This document shows positions 35,379-44,985 of a stretch of DNA of 58,511 nt, in pieces. The notes beneath the pieces were generated by a model. It saw only the letters and a program-made list of their open reading frames with translations, ran no database searches and was not told where the DNA came from. Every line of letters begins with the position of its first letter. The stretch's first letter is position 1. The stretch lies in the NCBI GenBank assembly GCA_045126475.1, contig JBGVOL010000001.1, positions 1-58,511 of the forward strand. The letters run 5' to 3'. The stretch is from SVEL01 sp045126475. GTDB taxonomy: Bacteria; Bacillota; Clostridia; Lachnospirales; Lachnospiraceae. The translations under genes and the position numbers were made by a program.

Positions 35379-37634
35379 ATGAAAGAGGGAGTAAAGAATT
35401 ATCTTCTTGACATTTTAAAAACGAAAAATAAAAAAATAACTTTGTTTGCATATATTGCAGCACCTTTTATAACAAATATTATTGTTGAAATGCTTAATGG
35501 AAGATCATTTGTAGGCGGAATGACCTATATCTTTACAGATACATTCTCATTTATGATAAATCTTCTGATTATTGCCGCTACTATGTCCATAGGACTTCTT
35601 TTAAGAAAACGTCTTGCTTACGTTCTTACGGTAGGAGTGGTGTGGATTGGATTGGGAGCTGCCAATTTTGTCATAACGTCAAAAAGAAAGACCCCGTTTT
35701 CGGCAACCGACCTTAAGCTTCTGGGTTCTATTGATGATACAATAGAAAAATACCTTAATGCATTTGAACTTATTATGATAATCATTGCAATTGCCATAGT
35801 TGTGATGGCAGTGTCATTTGTATGGATGAAGCTTCCGAAATATGCAGAAAAGATAAGTTATGTGAGAAACATTATTTTTATTATCATTACATTTGCGGTA
35901 ATGTCGGTTACCGTGGAGATTGGATTTGCAACAGGCGAAGTATCATCAAAGTTTCCGAATATGACCATTGCATATAGTGATTATGGTTTTCCGTATTGCT
36001 TTGTTACAAGTTTTATCTATAAAGGAGTAGCACAGCCGGATGAATATTCAAAAGAAGCCGTGAATGATATTTTAGACAAAATGGATTCGACTGTCACGGT
36101 GGATTCAGACAACCGGATGACACCGAATATTATTTTTCTGCAGCTTGAATCGTTTTTTGATGTGGAGAAAATGAAAGAACTGGAGTTGTCTGCAGAGGCA
36201 ACACCGGTATTTAACCGTCTTAAAGAGGAGTATCCGTCAGGCTATCTGACGGTAAACAATGTGGGATACGGTACGGCAAACACTGAGTTTGAAGTGATGA
36301 CAGGACTGAATCTTGATGATTTCGGACCGGGCGAATTCCCTTATACGACAATTCTTACAACAAATACGTGTGAGGCAACAGGCTTTATACTGAAGGAGCT
36401 TGGATATGCGACACACGCAGTTCATAATAATACGGCGGTATTCTATTCAAGAAGGTCAATATTCAAGCGTCTCGGATTTGATACGTTTACATCTGTTGAA
36501 TATATGTATCCTGAGGAATATACACCTACAGAGTGGGCAAAGGATGCAATGCTTACCGACGAGATAATGAAAGCTCTCTCGTCTACAGAAGAGACAGACT
36601 ATATATATGCAATTTCTGTCCAGGGACATGGCGATTATCCTGAAGAACCTGTGCTTGATAATCCTGCAATAACTGTAGTGGGCGGAATTGAAGATGAAGG
36701 CCGCAGGAATATGTTTGAATATTATGTAAATATGATTGCAGAGATGGATACGTTTGTAGGAGAACTTATTGATGAACTTGACAAGTCAGATGAGGATACG
36801 CTTCTTGTAATATACGGTGACCATCTTCCAAGCCTTGATATAAAAGAAGATGATCTTATAAACAGAAATCTTTATCAGACAGAGTATGTTGTATGGAACA
36901 ATTTTAATCTTAAGATGGAAGACGAAGATATTGAGTCATACCAGTTAAGTTCAAGAATTCTTGAACATTTGAATATTGATGGTGGGGTTATTAATAAATT
37001 CCATCAGACATATAAGAATGATGAGAATTATCTCGACAGACTTCATCTTCTTACATTTGATATACTGTATGGAAACATGTTCACATATGACGGAATCAAT
37101 CCTTATATAGCTACTGATATGAAGATGGGAACATATGATATAGAGATTACTGATATAAATCCGGCGCAGAACAAGTATGTATATGCAGTTCAAAATGACG
37201 GGGAAGAAAATGAAGACAGTGTGGGAGATGACACAGGTGAAGATGAGACTACTGCTGAAGATGAGACTACTGCTGAAGAGGAAACAACAGGTGAAGGGGA
37301 GACAGCGGATGTTGGCAATCCCGAAGATATTGCCCCGGACTGGTATATAGTAAATGGCAGATATTTTACAGAGTGCAGTGTTGTTGCCATAAACGGAAAA
37401 GAATGCGACACAAGGTATGTTGACCCGGAGACGCTTCTCATATATGCTCCGCAGCTTAATTCCCTTGATGTGCTTGTGGTCAATCAAAAGAGTAACTCAA
37501 TTGTATTAAGTACTTCGGAAGGCTTTACTTATTTCAATATCAATGATACTCCAACAGAGAATCCTGATGAAGACAATAATGACTCTGAGGATGACAACTT
37601 TGGCGCTGATAAGGAAATAGAGGGAGACGTCTGA
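35379..37634 (+). CDS. LtaS-type sulfatase-fold transferase with extra C-terminal module
   Basis: 751 residues. Start is the second of two nearby ATGs, at the proper distance from AGAGG. About five membrane helices (20-200) precede an outer alkaline-phosphatase/sulfatase domain: FLQLESF metal site, likely nucleophile Thr299 in GTANTEF, GHGDYPEE and YGDHLPS. This is the layout of lipoteichoic acid synthase and related phosphoglycerol transferases. After it come a Glu/Thr low-complexity linker (about 607-645) with a tandem DETTAE repeat, then a beta-rich TIG-like domain of about 90 residues. The module is not usual in LtaS. Confidence 0.85.
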   Translation: MKEGVKNYLLDILKTKNKKITLFAYIAAPFITNIIVEMLNGRSFVGGMTYIFTDTFSFMINLLIIAATMSIGLLLRKRLAYVLTVGVVWIGLGAANFVITSKRKTPFSATDLKLLGSIDDTIEKYLNAFELIMIIIAIAIVVMAVSFVWMKLPKYAEKISYVRNIIFIIITFAVMSVTVEIGFATGEVSSKFPNMTIAYSDYGFPYCFVTSFIYKGVAQPDEYSKEAVNDILDKMDSTVTVDSDNRMTPNIIFLQLESFFDVEKMKELELSAEATPVFNRLKEEYPSGYLTVNNVGYGTANTEFEVMTGLNLDDFGPGEFPYTTILTTNTCEATGFILKELGYATHAVHNNTAVFYSRRSIFKRLGFDTFTSVEYMYPEEYTPTEWAKDAMLTDEIMKALSSTEETDYIYAISVQGHGDYPEEPVLDNPAITVVGGIEDEGRRNMFEYYVNMIAEMDTFVGELIDELDKSDEDTLLVIYGDHLPSLDIKEDDLINRNLYQTEYVVWNNFNLKMEDEDIESYQLSSRILEHLNIDGGVINKFHQTYKNDENYLDRLHLLTFDILYGNMFTYDGINPYIATDMKMGTYDIEITDINPAQNKYVYAVQNDGEENEDSVGDDTGEDETTAEDETTAEEETTGEGETADVGNPEDIAPDWYIVNGRYFTECSVVAINGKECDTRYVDPETLLIYAPQLNSLDVLVVNQKSNSIVLSTSEGFTYFNINDTPTENPDEDNNDSEDDNFGADKEIEGDV

Positions 37635-37695
37635 TAATAATCATATAAGCAGAAAAGAAACCATATAATTTATAAATAGAGAATATGAGGTATTT

Positions 37696-38937
37696 ATGAA
37701 TTATTGCAGGTTTCTTTTTTTGCGCTTAAAAAAGCGGTTTGTATGTATGACAATGGTACTCCTGATTTCTGTTACATATTTATGCAGCATGACAGAACAA
37801 CTGTATGCAAAAGACGAAACGACAGATGTTGACGTGACAGGCGTAGACGCAGCAGAACTGGGACTGACATGCAGGTCATGTGTTCTAATGGAAGCATCTA
37901 CGGGGACAATAATATATGAAAAGACAAAGGATGAGCGATTAAGTCCCGCCAGCATTACGAAAATCATGACCCTTCTTCTGATATTTGAAGCCCTTGATTC
38001 GGGGCAGATAACCTTAGAAGAGGAGGTTACGACATCATCCTATGCAAAATCCATGGGAGGCTCACAGGTATTTCTTGAGGAGGGTGAAAAGCAGACTGTT
38101 GAGACGTTGATAAAATGCATAGTTGTTGCATCGGGAAATGACGCAAGTGTTGCAATGGCAGAGCATATAGCGGGATCAGAATCAGAATTTGTGGCGAGAA
38201 TGAATAAGAAAGCGGAAGAACTGGGAATGGTAAACACTCATTTTGAAGACTGCTGCGGTCTTACCGATTCTGATAATCACTACACATCGGCATATGATGT
38301 GGCGCTTATGTCACGGGAGCTGATTGTAAAGCATAAAGAAATATTTAAGTATTCAACAATATGGATGGAAAACATAACCCATGTGACAAATAAGGGCTCC
38401 AGTGAGTTCGGACTTGCCAATACAAATAAGCTCTTAAAGCAGTATCCTTACGCAACGGGGCTCAAAACAGGTTCCACAAGTAAAGCAAAATATTGTGTTT
38501 CTGCTACTGCCAGCAAAGACGGGATAGAGCTGATAGCGGTAGTAATGGCCGCACAGGACTATAAAATAAGGTTTAAAGAGGCTGAAACACTTTTAAAGTA
38601 CGGATACGGCGTGTGTAAACTGTACACTGACGAAAATAATGAAAAATTGGAAAGTCAGCCGGTGAAAGGTGGTGTGAAGGATGAAATCCAGTGTGTGCCG
38701 AAAAGTGCGTTCAGTTATATTACGACTGATGGAACTCCTGTGGATAAAATTGAAAAGAATATTGTGTTTAAGGAAAAACTGACGGCACCTATAAGTGAAG
38801 GTGCCGTTATAGGAAAAATAACATATACGCTTAATGGCGAAGAAATAGGAAGTGTTGATATAATTGCAACCGAAACAGTCGAAAAGGCAGGTTTGGGATA
38901 TGCAATAAAGCAAATCTTTAAAAAATTGATTTTATAA
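37696..38937 (+). CDS. D-alanyl-D-alanine carboxypeptidase (peptidase S11)
   Basis: 413 residues. N-terminal signal or anchor helix at about 16-33. Penicillin-binding motifs: S86-ITK89 (SxxK), S146-GN, and K257-TG. The C-terminal beta domain of PBP5-type enzymes follows, and the protein ends in a short hydrophobic/basic helix (YAIKQIFKKLIL), probably a membrane anchor. It trims the last D-Ala of wall peptides outside the cell. Its 3' end overlaps the convergent lipoprotein gene by 6 bases. Confidence 0.92.
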   Translation: MNYCRFLFLRLKKRFVCMTMVLLISVTYLCSMTEQLYAKDETTDVDVTGVDAAELGLTCRSCVLMEASTGTIIYEKTKDERLSPASITKIMTLLLIFEALDSGQITLEEEVTTSSYAKSMGGSQVFLEEGEKQTVETLIKCIVVASGNDASVAMAEHIAGSESEFVARMNKKAEELGMVNTHFEDCCGLTDSDNHYTSAYDVALMSRELIVKHKEIFKYSTIWMENITHVTNKGSSEFGLANTNKLLKQYPYATGLKTGSTSKAKYCVSATASKDGIELIAVVMAAQDYKIRFKEAETLLKYGYGVCKLYTDENNEKLESQPVKGGVKDEIQCVPKSAFSYITTDGTPVDKIEKNIVFKEKLTAPISEGAVIGKITYTLNGEEIGSVDIIATETVEKAGLGYAIKQIFKKLIL

Positions 38938-39597
38938 ATCCATTGTATCAATGTAGAAGTAGTCAAGGTACATGCAACCATTGTAGAGGTAGGCAATGAA
39001 GAAGTCTGTATCAGAATCAGACTGTTCATTGCCTTCTTCGTCATTATATATGATTTCATATGTTGATTCTACAATAAATGCATATTCCGGCATGATTTCC
39101 TCACCGAAGTTTTCTGAATAAAATTTACTAAAGCTTTCAAGCTCTGATTGATTCAGAAGTTGGCAGGATACAAAATCATTGCTCATGGAAACTTCGTCAT
39201 TATAAGCCTGACGGTACAGTTCATAAAGATAGGAAGTATATTCGGCAATGTCGTCGCATTGGGCTGCTTCGGGAATGGTATTTATGATGCATTCCGGAAA
39301 TACTGATGAAAAACCTTCAGGATTTCCTGTTGTGCATATGGTATTGTATATATTTACAGGAGCCATAAGGTCATCAATATAGATTGGAGTGTCATCTTCC
39401 ATGATATATGCTGTTCCTTCCGGAAGGAAAGTGGTTTCCTCGTCAATAACGGTGGAAGTTTCTTCAGGGACTGATGTGAATTCTGTTGCGTTTGCCGGAC
39501 TGTCCGGCTTACTGTCAGAGCAACCTGAAAATAATGTAAATGATAATAATACGTAGGAAAGTAAAACTGCTGTATGTTTATGATGTTTCTGCTTCAT
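38932..39597 (-). CDS. Unknown lipoprotein
   Basis: 221 residues. Signal peptide with lipobox LFSGC (Cys26). After a Ser/Thr/Glu-rich linker (to about 70) a soluble alpha/beta domain follows with acidic residues throughout. No family recognised. AAAGGAAA precedes the start. It follows the metallophosphoesterase by 24 bases on the minus strand, so the two likely form an operon. Confidence 0.8.
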   Translation of the reverse strand: MKQKHHKHTAVLLSYVLLSFTLFSGCSDSKPDSPANATEFTSVPEETSTVIDEETTFLPEGTAYIMEDDTPIYIDDLMAPVNIYNTICTTGNPEGFSSVFPECIINTIPEAAQCDDIAEYTSYLYELYRQAYNDEVSMSNDFVSCQLLNQSELESFSKFYSENFGEEIMPEYAFIVESTYEIIYNDEEGNEQSDSDTDFFIAYLYNGCMYLDYFYIDTMDL

Positions 39598-39621
39598 TTC
39601 GATTTTCCTTTCTATAGGTAT

Positions 39622-40512
39622 TTAACTCTTTGGTTTGAAAGTTATAACCATAAGTTCGGGTTTGTTAAAAAGTCTGAACTTGATGGTATGAGTTCCGAGA
39701 CCTCGTGTTAATATCATGTGGGAGTTGTGCCCGGTACTTTCATATATTCCTGCATCATATTTTGGAAAAAGTTTATAGCTTGATGATATTACGCCCCCTA
39801 AATGAGGAATTCTTATGAAACCGCCGTGGTTATGACCGGAAAAGACATACTCAGCTCCCCACCGGGCACATGCCTCAAAATTGTCGGGATTGTGTGAAAT
39901 GACAATAGGTATTGAGTGCTTGTGCTCAGGAGATTCACCAAGACATTTTTCAATATATGAAGCGTCAGCTTTCAGTGGGTTTCTCTTTGAATAGTTGGCT
40001 TTATCTGTTTCAAGTCCGTATATGCAAAAACGTGTGCCCTTAAAAGTAACATATTCATGGGTATTTGATAATATGTGCAGATTATTGTTTTTAATTCTGT
40101 ACATATAATTTTTGTATTCAGCATTTAGTCTGCTGCTTTCTTTTGCTCTTGTCTCATGGTTGCCAAGACCATAGTAAACGGGATATTTTTCACACAGACG
40201 GTTAAGCAGGTCTATTGCAGCTTCTTTTTCACGGGTGTTTCCCACAAATTTCTTCCCTTTATCAACAATCATATCTCCGCCTATTAAGATGGCATCGGGA
40301 TTAATTTTGTTTATTGCATCAATAAGCCTGTAGTTCATCATGCCGAATGATGTGCCGTGAAGGTCGGCAAAATATACAAAGACAGGTTCCCTGCCACTTG
40401 CAAGCTTATGACAAATATTTATTTTATTTACCTCAAATGTGTGAATCTCATAGACTGAGCGCATGATGGCAGCATAAGCAAGCATAAGTATCACAGCAAT
40501 AAAATATCCCAT
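39622..40512 (-). CDS. Membrane-anchored metallophosphoesterase
   Basis: 296 residues from the ATG after GGGAGG; an ATG 14 codons earlier would leave the promoter's -10 directly against it. One membrane helix at the N-terminus, then the calcineurin-like metal motifs in order: FADLHG, GGDMIVD, GNHETR, SHNPDNF and SGHNHGG. The family includes YkuE-type enzymes that act on phospholipid or nucleotide substrates; the substrate is not clear here. Divergent from scpA with a shared promoter region. Confidence 0.88.
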   Translation of the reverse strand: MGYFIAVILMLAYAAIMRSVYEIHTFEVNKINICHKLASGREPVFVYFADLHGTSFGMMNYRLIDAINKINPDAILIGGDMIVDKGKKFVGNTREKEAAIDLLNRLCEKYPVYYGLGNHETRAKESSRLNAEYKNYMYRIKNNNLHILSNTHEYVTFKGTRFCIYGLETDKANYSKRNPLKADASYIEKCLGESPEHKHSIPIVISHNPDNFEACARWGAEYVFSGHNHGGFIRIPHLGGVISSSYKLFPKYDAGIYESTGHNSHMILTRGLGTHTIKFRLFNKPELMVITFKPKS

Positions 40513-40554
40513 AGTACCTCCCGAAAATGCATCCTGAAAATATCTGTTATCCAT

Positions 40555-40583
40555 ACTTTAACAGATTGCAGGTGGAATAACAA
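40555..40583 (-). promoter_or_regulatory. Promoter of the metallophosphoesterase operon
   Basis: On the minus strand TTGTTA (40583-40578), 17-base spacer, TAAAGT (40560-40555). It sits back to back with the scpA promoter. Confidence 0.5.
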
Positions 40584-40597
40584 GAAAAATGTGAGAC

Positions 40598-40626
40598 TTT
40601 ACAAATGGTATTTTTTTTTGTAAAAT
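40598..40626 (+). promoter_or_regulatory. Promoter of scpAB
   Basis: TTTACA (40598-40603), 17-base spacer with a nine-T run, TAAAAT (40621-40626). Confidence 0.6.
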
Positions 40627-40665
40627 ACAATTCGTCGTGATTGGAAGAAAATGTAGGAGGACGGA

Positions 40666-41409
40666 ATGGGAATTCCTGTTAAACTTCAGGTATTTGAAGG
40701 ACCTTTGGACCTTCTTTTACATCTGATTGATAAGAATAAAGTTAATATATATGATATTCCGATTGTGGAGATAACGGATCAGTACCTTGAGTATGTAAAT
40801 GCCATGGACAGGCAGGATTTAAACATAGTCAGCGAATTTCTTGTTATGGCGGCGACTCTCATTGACATCAAGTCCAAAATGCTTCTTCCGAAACAGGTTA
40901 ATGAAGAAGGTGTTGAGGAGGATCCGAGAGAGGAACTTGTAAAACAGCTTCTTGAATATAAGATGTACAAATATATGTCACTGGAGTTAAGAGACAGGGA
41001 ACTTGATGCAGGAAGAGCCATGTACAAAAAACCTACAGTGCCTGATGAGGTTCTCAAGTACGAGGCACCTGTGGATATAGATAAGCTTTTGGAGGATGTA
41101 ACGCTTACAAAACTCAATAACATTTTTAAAATGGTTATGCAGAGAGTTGAGGATAAGGTTGACCCTGTCAGAAGTAAGTTCGGTCAGATTGAGAAAGAAG
41201 AGGTTAACCTTCCTGAGAAGATGGAATATGTGAAGGAATATGCAAGAGAGCACAGGCATTTCAGCTTTAAGGATCTCCTTTTGAAACAGCAGGGAAAGAT
41301 GCAGGTGATAGTATCGTTTCTTGCAATTCTCGAACTGATGAAGATAGGATTTATCCGTATTGTGCAGGAGGACATTTTTGATGACATCCTTATAGATTAT
41401 GTGGAGTAA
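40666..41409 (+). CDS. scpA: Segregation and condensation protein A
   Basis: 247 residues. Kleisin subunit that bridges Smc heads and, with ScpB, compacts and separates chromosomes. The start VKLQVFEGPLDLLLHLIDKNK is the family signature; the C-terminal winged helix (about 195-247) includes FLAILELMKIGFIRIVQ. AGGAGG precedes the ATG. scpB follows after 41 bases, the usual pair. Confidence 0.96.
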   Translation: MGIPVKLQVFEGPLDLLLHLIDKNKVNIYDIPIVEITDQYLEYVNAMDRQDLNIVSEFLVMAATLIDIKSKMLLPKQVNEEGVEEDPREELVKQLLEYKMYKYMSLELRDRELDAGRAMYKKPTVPDEVLKYEAPVDIDKLLEDVTLTKLNNIFKMVMQRVEDKVDPVRSKFGQIEKEEVNLPEKMEYVKEYAREHRHFSFKDLLLKQQGKMQVIVSFLAILELMKIGFIRIVQEDIFDDILIDYVE

Positions 41410-41450
41410 GTGTTAATTATACAAGGGAACGGAGATTATAAAAGGACGGT

Positions 41451-42029
41451 ATGAACAAAGTGGAAATAAGGAAGTATGAGGCCATTATCGAGGCCATATT
41501 GTTTACAATGGGAGATGCGGTTGAGGTAGAAAAAATCGCATACGCCATAGGACATGACGCCGAGACAACAAAAAAAATAATCAATAACCTTATGGATAAA
41601 TATGCAGAAGAAGACAGGGGCGTAAATATCATTGAACTTGAGAATTCTTATCAGATGTGCACGAAGACGGATATGTACGAATACCTTATAAAGGTTGCAA
41701 GCCAGCCGAAGAAACAGGTTCTTACGGATGTACTTCTTGAAACGCTGTCTATTATTGCATATAAGCAGCCGATTACCCGTATTGAAATTGAAAAAATACG
41801 CGGTGTTAAGTGCGACCATGCGGTAAATAAGCTTATAGAGTATAATCTTGTAACAGAAGTAGGCAGACTTGATGCGCCGGGAAGACCGCTTCTTTTCGGA
41901 ACAACAGAGGATTTTCTTAGGAAATTCGGGGTTAAGTCAATTGATGAACTGCCGGAGATAAACAGTGATAAAATGGCAGAATTTGAGAGTGAGGCAGAGC
42001 AGGAAGTACAGCTTAAACTGGAAGTATAA
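41451..42029 (+). CDS. scpB: Segregation and condensation protein B
   Basis: 192 residues. Two winged-helix domains; family features are EAIIEAILFTMGDAVE at the start and LETLSIIAYKQPITRIEIEK in the second domain. Binds ScpA in the condensin complex. A terminator follows the stop. Confidence 0.95.
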   Translation: MNKVEIRKYEAIIEAILFTMGDAVEVEKIAYAIGHDAETTKKIINNLMDKYAEEDRGVNIIELENSYQMCTKTDMYEYLIKVASQPKKQVLTDVLLETLSIIAYKQPITRIEIEKIRGVKCDHAVNKLIEYNLVTEVGRLDAPGRPLLFGTTEDFLRKFGVKSIDELPEINSDKMAEFESEAEQEVQLKLEV

Positions 42030-42037
42030 TTAGTCAG

Positions 42038-42072
42038 ACACCTTCATAGATTTCTATGAAGGTGTTTTTTTA
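42038..42072 (+). terminator. Terminator of scpAB
   Basis: Thirteen-base arms ACACCTTCATAGA and complement (42038-42050, 42053-42065), then eight T. Confidence 0.9.
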
Positions 42073-42089
42073 TCGGGTAAAGAGTTAAT

Positions 42090-43358
42090 ATGAGAAATTT
42101 GAAAAGAATAATACTTATGTATCTGATGATTATGTGCCTGACTGTGGGAAATGTGATTCAAACCGCAGCAGAGGAGGATGAAAAATCAGGCGGACCGGGA
42201 GGCCTGTACGCTCTTTCGGCAGTTTTAATGGATGCCGATTCCGGCAGAGTGCTTTTTGAAAAGGACGGATATGTCAAAAGAGCTATGGCCAGCACAACAA
42301 AGATTATGACATGTATATTGGCACTTGAATACGGGAACCTGACCGATATGGTCACGGTCAGCAGATATGCGGCATCAATGCCTGATGTGCAGCTGAATAT
42401 GAAAGAAGGGGAATGTTATGTTCTTGAAGACCTTTTATATTCCCTTATGCTTGAATCTCATAATGATACGGCAGTAGCCATTGCCGAGCATATCAGTGGA
42501 AGTGTTGAAAATTTTGCAGAGCTTATGAATGAAAAAGCCAAAAATCTGGGATGCACGGATACATATTTCATAACACCAAACGGTCTTGATGCTTCAAAGG
42601 AGGTTGACGGTGAAATGAAAATTCATTCTACCACAGCCAGGGACCTTGCACTTATTATGAGCTACTGCATCAAAAATGAAGATTTTTTGAGAATAACGCG
42701 AACATCATCATTCACATTTGCAAACAAAAAAACTGATGAATCGGGGAATACCGTAAACGGAGACAGGATTTTTACCGTCACAAACAGAAATGCATTTTTA
42801 AACATGATGGATGGTGTAATATCCGGGAAAACCGGATTTACGGGAAATGCGGGTTACTGTTATGTATGTGCATTTGAGAACAATGGCAGGAAATATGCTG
42901 TTGCACTCCTTGGATGCGGATGGCCTAACAACAAGACATATAAGTGGTCTGATTCAAAAAAACTTCTGAATTACGGAATGGAGAACTTTGTGAAAAAGGA
43001 TTTGTTTGTATACGATATGGAACTTCCCGATGTTATGGTGAAAAACGGGGTATACGGATGTTACAATGATTTTGGAACAAGAGGAATTAATGCTGATAAG
43101 TCGGTAACAATAAAACCATATATAAATGAGGAAGCACTGACATTGCTCTGCCGTCAGGATGAGGAGGCAGTACCTCAGATTACCATATACGAAGAAATAG
43201 AGGCTCCGGTATACAAAGGACAGGTAATAGGATGCATAAAATATATGCTTGACGGACAGGTGCAGAAAACATATGAAATCTATGTGGGAGAGACTGTGGA
43301 ACGCAAAGATTACACATGGTCTTTCGGATGTGTTTTCATGAAGCTTATTTTGCATTGA
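42090..43358 (+). CDS. D-alanyl-D-alanine carboxypeptidase (peptidase S11), second copy
   Basis: 422 residues. Signal helix at about 7-26. Motifs S68-TTK71, S124-HN (in place of SGN) and K248-TG. C-terminal beta domain (about 310-395) and a final short amphipathic helix. It is a paralog of the enzyme encoded at 37.7 kb, with SHN at the second motif. Found in sporulation and vegetative DacF groups; the exact role is open. Confidence 0.9.
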   Translation: MRNLKRIILMYLMIMCLTVGNVIQTAAEEDEKSGGPGGLYALSAVLMDADSGRVLFEKDGYVKRAMASTTKIMTCILALEYGNLTDMVTVSRYAASMPDVQLNMKEGECYVLEDLLYSLMLESHNDTAVAIAEHISGSVENFAELMNEKAKNLGCTDTYFITPNGLDASKEVDGEMKIHSTTARDLALIMSYCIKNEDFLRITRTSSFTFANKKTDESGNTVNGDRIFTVTNRNAFLNMMDGVISGKTGFTGNAGYCYVCAFENNGRKYAVALLGCGWPNNKTYKWSDSKKLLNYGMENFVKKDLFVYDMELPDVMVKNGVYGCYNDFGTRGINADKSVTIKPYINEEALTLLCRQDEEAVPQITIYEEIEAPVYKGQVIGCIKYMLDGQVQKTYEIYVGETVERKDYTWSFGCVFMKLILH

Positions 43359-43385
43359 CAATTATGTAAAATATGTAAAATTGAC

Positions 43386-43414
43386 TTGCAATACACCTGC
43401 AAAAGAAGTAAAAT
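43386..43414 (+). promoter_or_regulatory. Promoter of the carboxylase/Na+ pump operon
   Basis: TTGCAA (43386-43391), 17-base spacer, TAAAAT (43409-43414). A leader of about 95 bases follows. Confidence 0.55.
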
Positions 43415-43518
43415 TAAAATTGGAAGAAAGTTTGTTTTCTACCGATTTTTGATGTTTTGATGTATAAAACCTGCTGGCTATTCATGCGGGAAATATAATA
43501 CTTTCAGGAGGTTAAGTG

Positions 43519-44970
43519 ATGAGCAATATGGCAGAAAAATCAGCTTTGGGCAGAATAGAAGCTCTTGTTGATGAGAACAGCTTCGTCCAGATTGGTGGTC
43601 TTGTAAATGCCAGAAACACAGACTTTAATATGCAGGAGAAAGACACACCTGCCGATGGAGTTATTACCGGATACGGTGTTGTTGATGGAAGTCTTGTGTA
43701 TGTGTACAGTCAGGATGCTTCGGTTTTAGGCGGTACAATCGGTGAGATGCATGCAAAAAAGATTGTAAGGCTGTACGATATGGCAATGAAAATGGGAGCA
43801 CCTGTTATCGGACTTATCGATTGTGCAGGATTACGTCTTCAGGAGGCTACCGATGCACTCAATGCATTTGGTGAAATTTATGGAAAGATGGCAATGGCAT
43901 CAGGTGTAATTCCGCAGATAACGGCAATATTCGGTAATTGCGGCGGCGGACTCGGAGTTTTATCCGAACTGTCTGATTTCACATTTATGGCAGAAAACGG
44001 AAAATTGTTTGTAAATGCTCCAAATACTCTTGATGGCAACAGAGTTGATAAGTGTGACACTGCTTCGGCTTCATTCCAGTCGGAGGTTACCGGACTGGCA
44101 GATTTTGTCGGAACGGAGGAAGAGGTAATTGCTTCCATAAGACAGCTTGTTTCAGTTCTTCCGTCAAATAATGAGGAAGAGGGAGTTTATGCGGAGTGCA
44201 GTGATGATTTGAACAGAGTTTGCCAGGGTATGGAGAACTGTGCCGAAGATACACTGACAGCACTTGCGCTTATGTCGGACGGAGGATTTGTTACCGAGGT
44301 TAAGAGTGGTTATGCGAAAGAAATGGTAACGGCATTTATTAAGTTGAATGGTATGACTACAGGTGCTGTGGCAAACAGAACAAAGAAATATGACGCTTCA
44401 GGAGAATGCATTGATATTTCAGACGGTACACTGACATCGGGAGGATGTTACAAGGCAGCCGAATTTGTAAATTTCTGCGATGCATTTAATATTCCTGTAG
44501 TTACACTTACAAATGTTAAAGGCTTTAAAGCCACTGTAGATGAGGAAAAGACCATGGCAAAGGCGGCAGCAAAGCTGATATATGCTTTTTCTGATGCAAC
44601 GGTTCCGAAGGTTAATGTTGTTGTGGGAGATTCATTCGGAAATGCCTACAATGTCATGAATGCCAAGTCTACAGGATGTGATGTCGTGTTTGCATGGCCT
44701 GACTCAAAGATTGGAACAATGTGTCCTGAGTCAGCTGCAAGAATAATATATGACAATGAACTTAAAGGTGTTGAGAACAAAGAGGCGTTTTTGAGCGTTA
44801 AAGCATCTGAGTATGCTGCGTTGCAGACAAGTGCAATGTCGGCTGCAAAGAGAGGATATGTGGATTCTATTATTGAACCGTGTGACACAAGAAAGTATGT
44901 TATAGGTGCCCTTGAGATGTTATATACAAAGAGAGAGGATAGACCGGCAAAGAAACATGGTACAGTATAA
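43519..44970 (+). CDS. Carboxyltransferase subunit, 12S/MmdA type
   Basis: 483 residues; about 25 fewer at the N-terminus than typical. Crotonase-fold enzyme that passes the carboxyl group between an acyl-CoA and biotin. The first oxyanion-hole loop reads GNCGGGLG (139-146), where methylmalonyl-CoA enzymes usually have GPCAGG, and the second half has VGDSFGNAYNVM. The acyl-CoA is unknown (malonyl, methylmalonyl, acetyl or glutaconyl). Start is the ATG three bases after a GTG, both behind AGGAGG. First gene of a five-gene biotin-dependent pump operon. Confidence 0.85.
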   Translation: MSNMAEKSALGRIEALVDENSFVQIGGLVNARNTDFNMQEKDTPADGVITGYGVVDGSLVYVYSQDASVLGGTIGEMHAKKIVRLYDMAMKMGAPVIGLIDCAGLRLQEATDALNAFGEIYGKMAMASGVIPQITAIFGNCGGGLGVLSELSDFTFMAENGKLFVNAPNTLDGNRVDKCDTASASFQSEVTGLADFVGTEEEVIASIRQLVSVLPSNNEEEGVYAECSDDLNRVCQGMENCAEDTLTALALMSDGGFVTEVKSGYAKEMVTAFIKLNGMTTGAVANRTKKYDASGECIDISDGTLTSGGCYKAAEFVNFCDAFNIPVVTLTNVKGFKATVDEEKTMAKAAAKLIYAFSDATVPKVNVVVGDSFGNAYNVMNAKSTGCDVVFAWPDSKIGTMCPESAARIIYDNELKGVENKEAFLSVKASEYAALQTSAMSAAKRGYVDSIIEPCDTRKYVIGALEMLYTKREDRPAKKHGTV

Positions 44971-44985
44971 GGAAGGTGATAGAAA

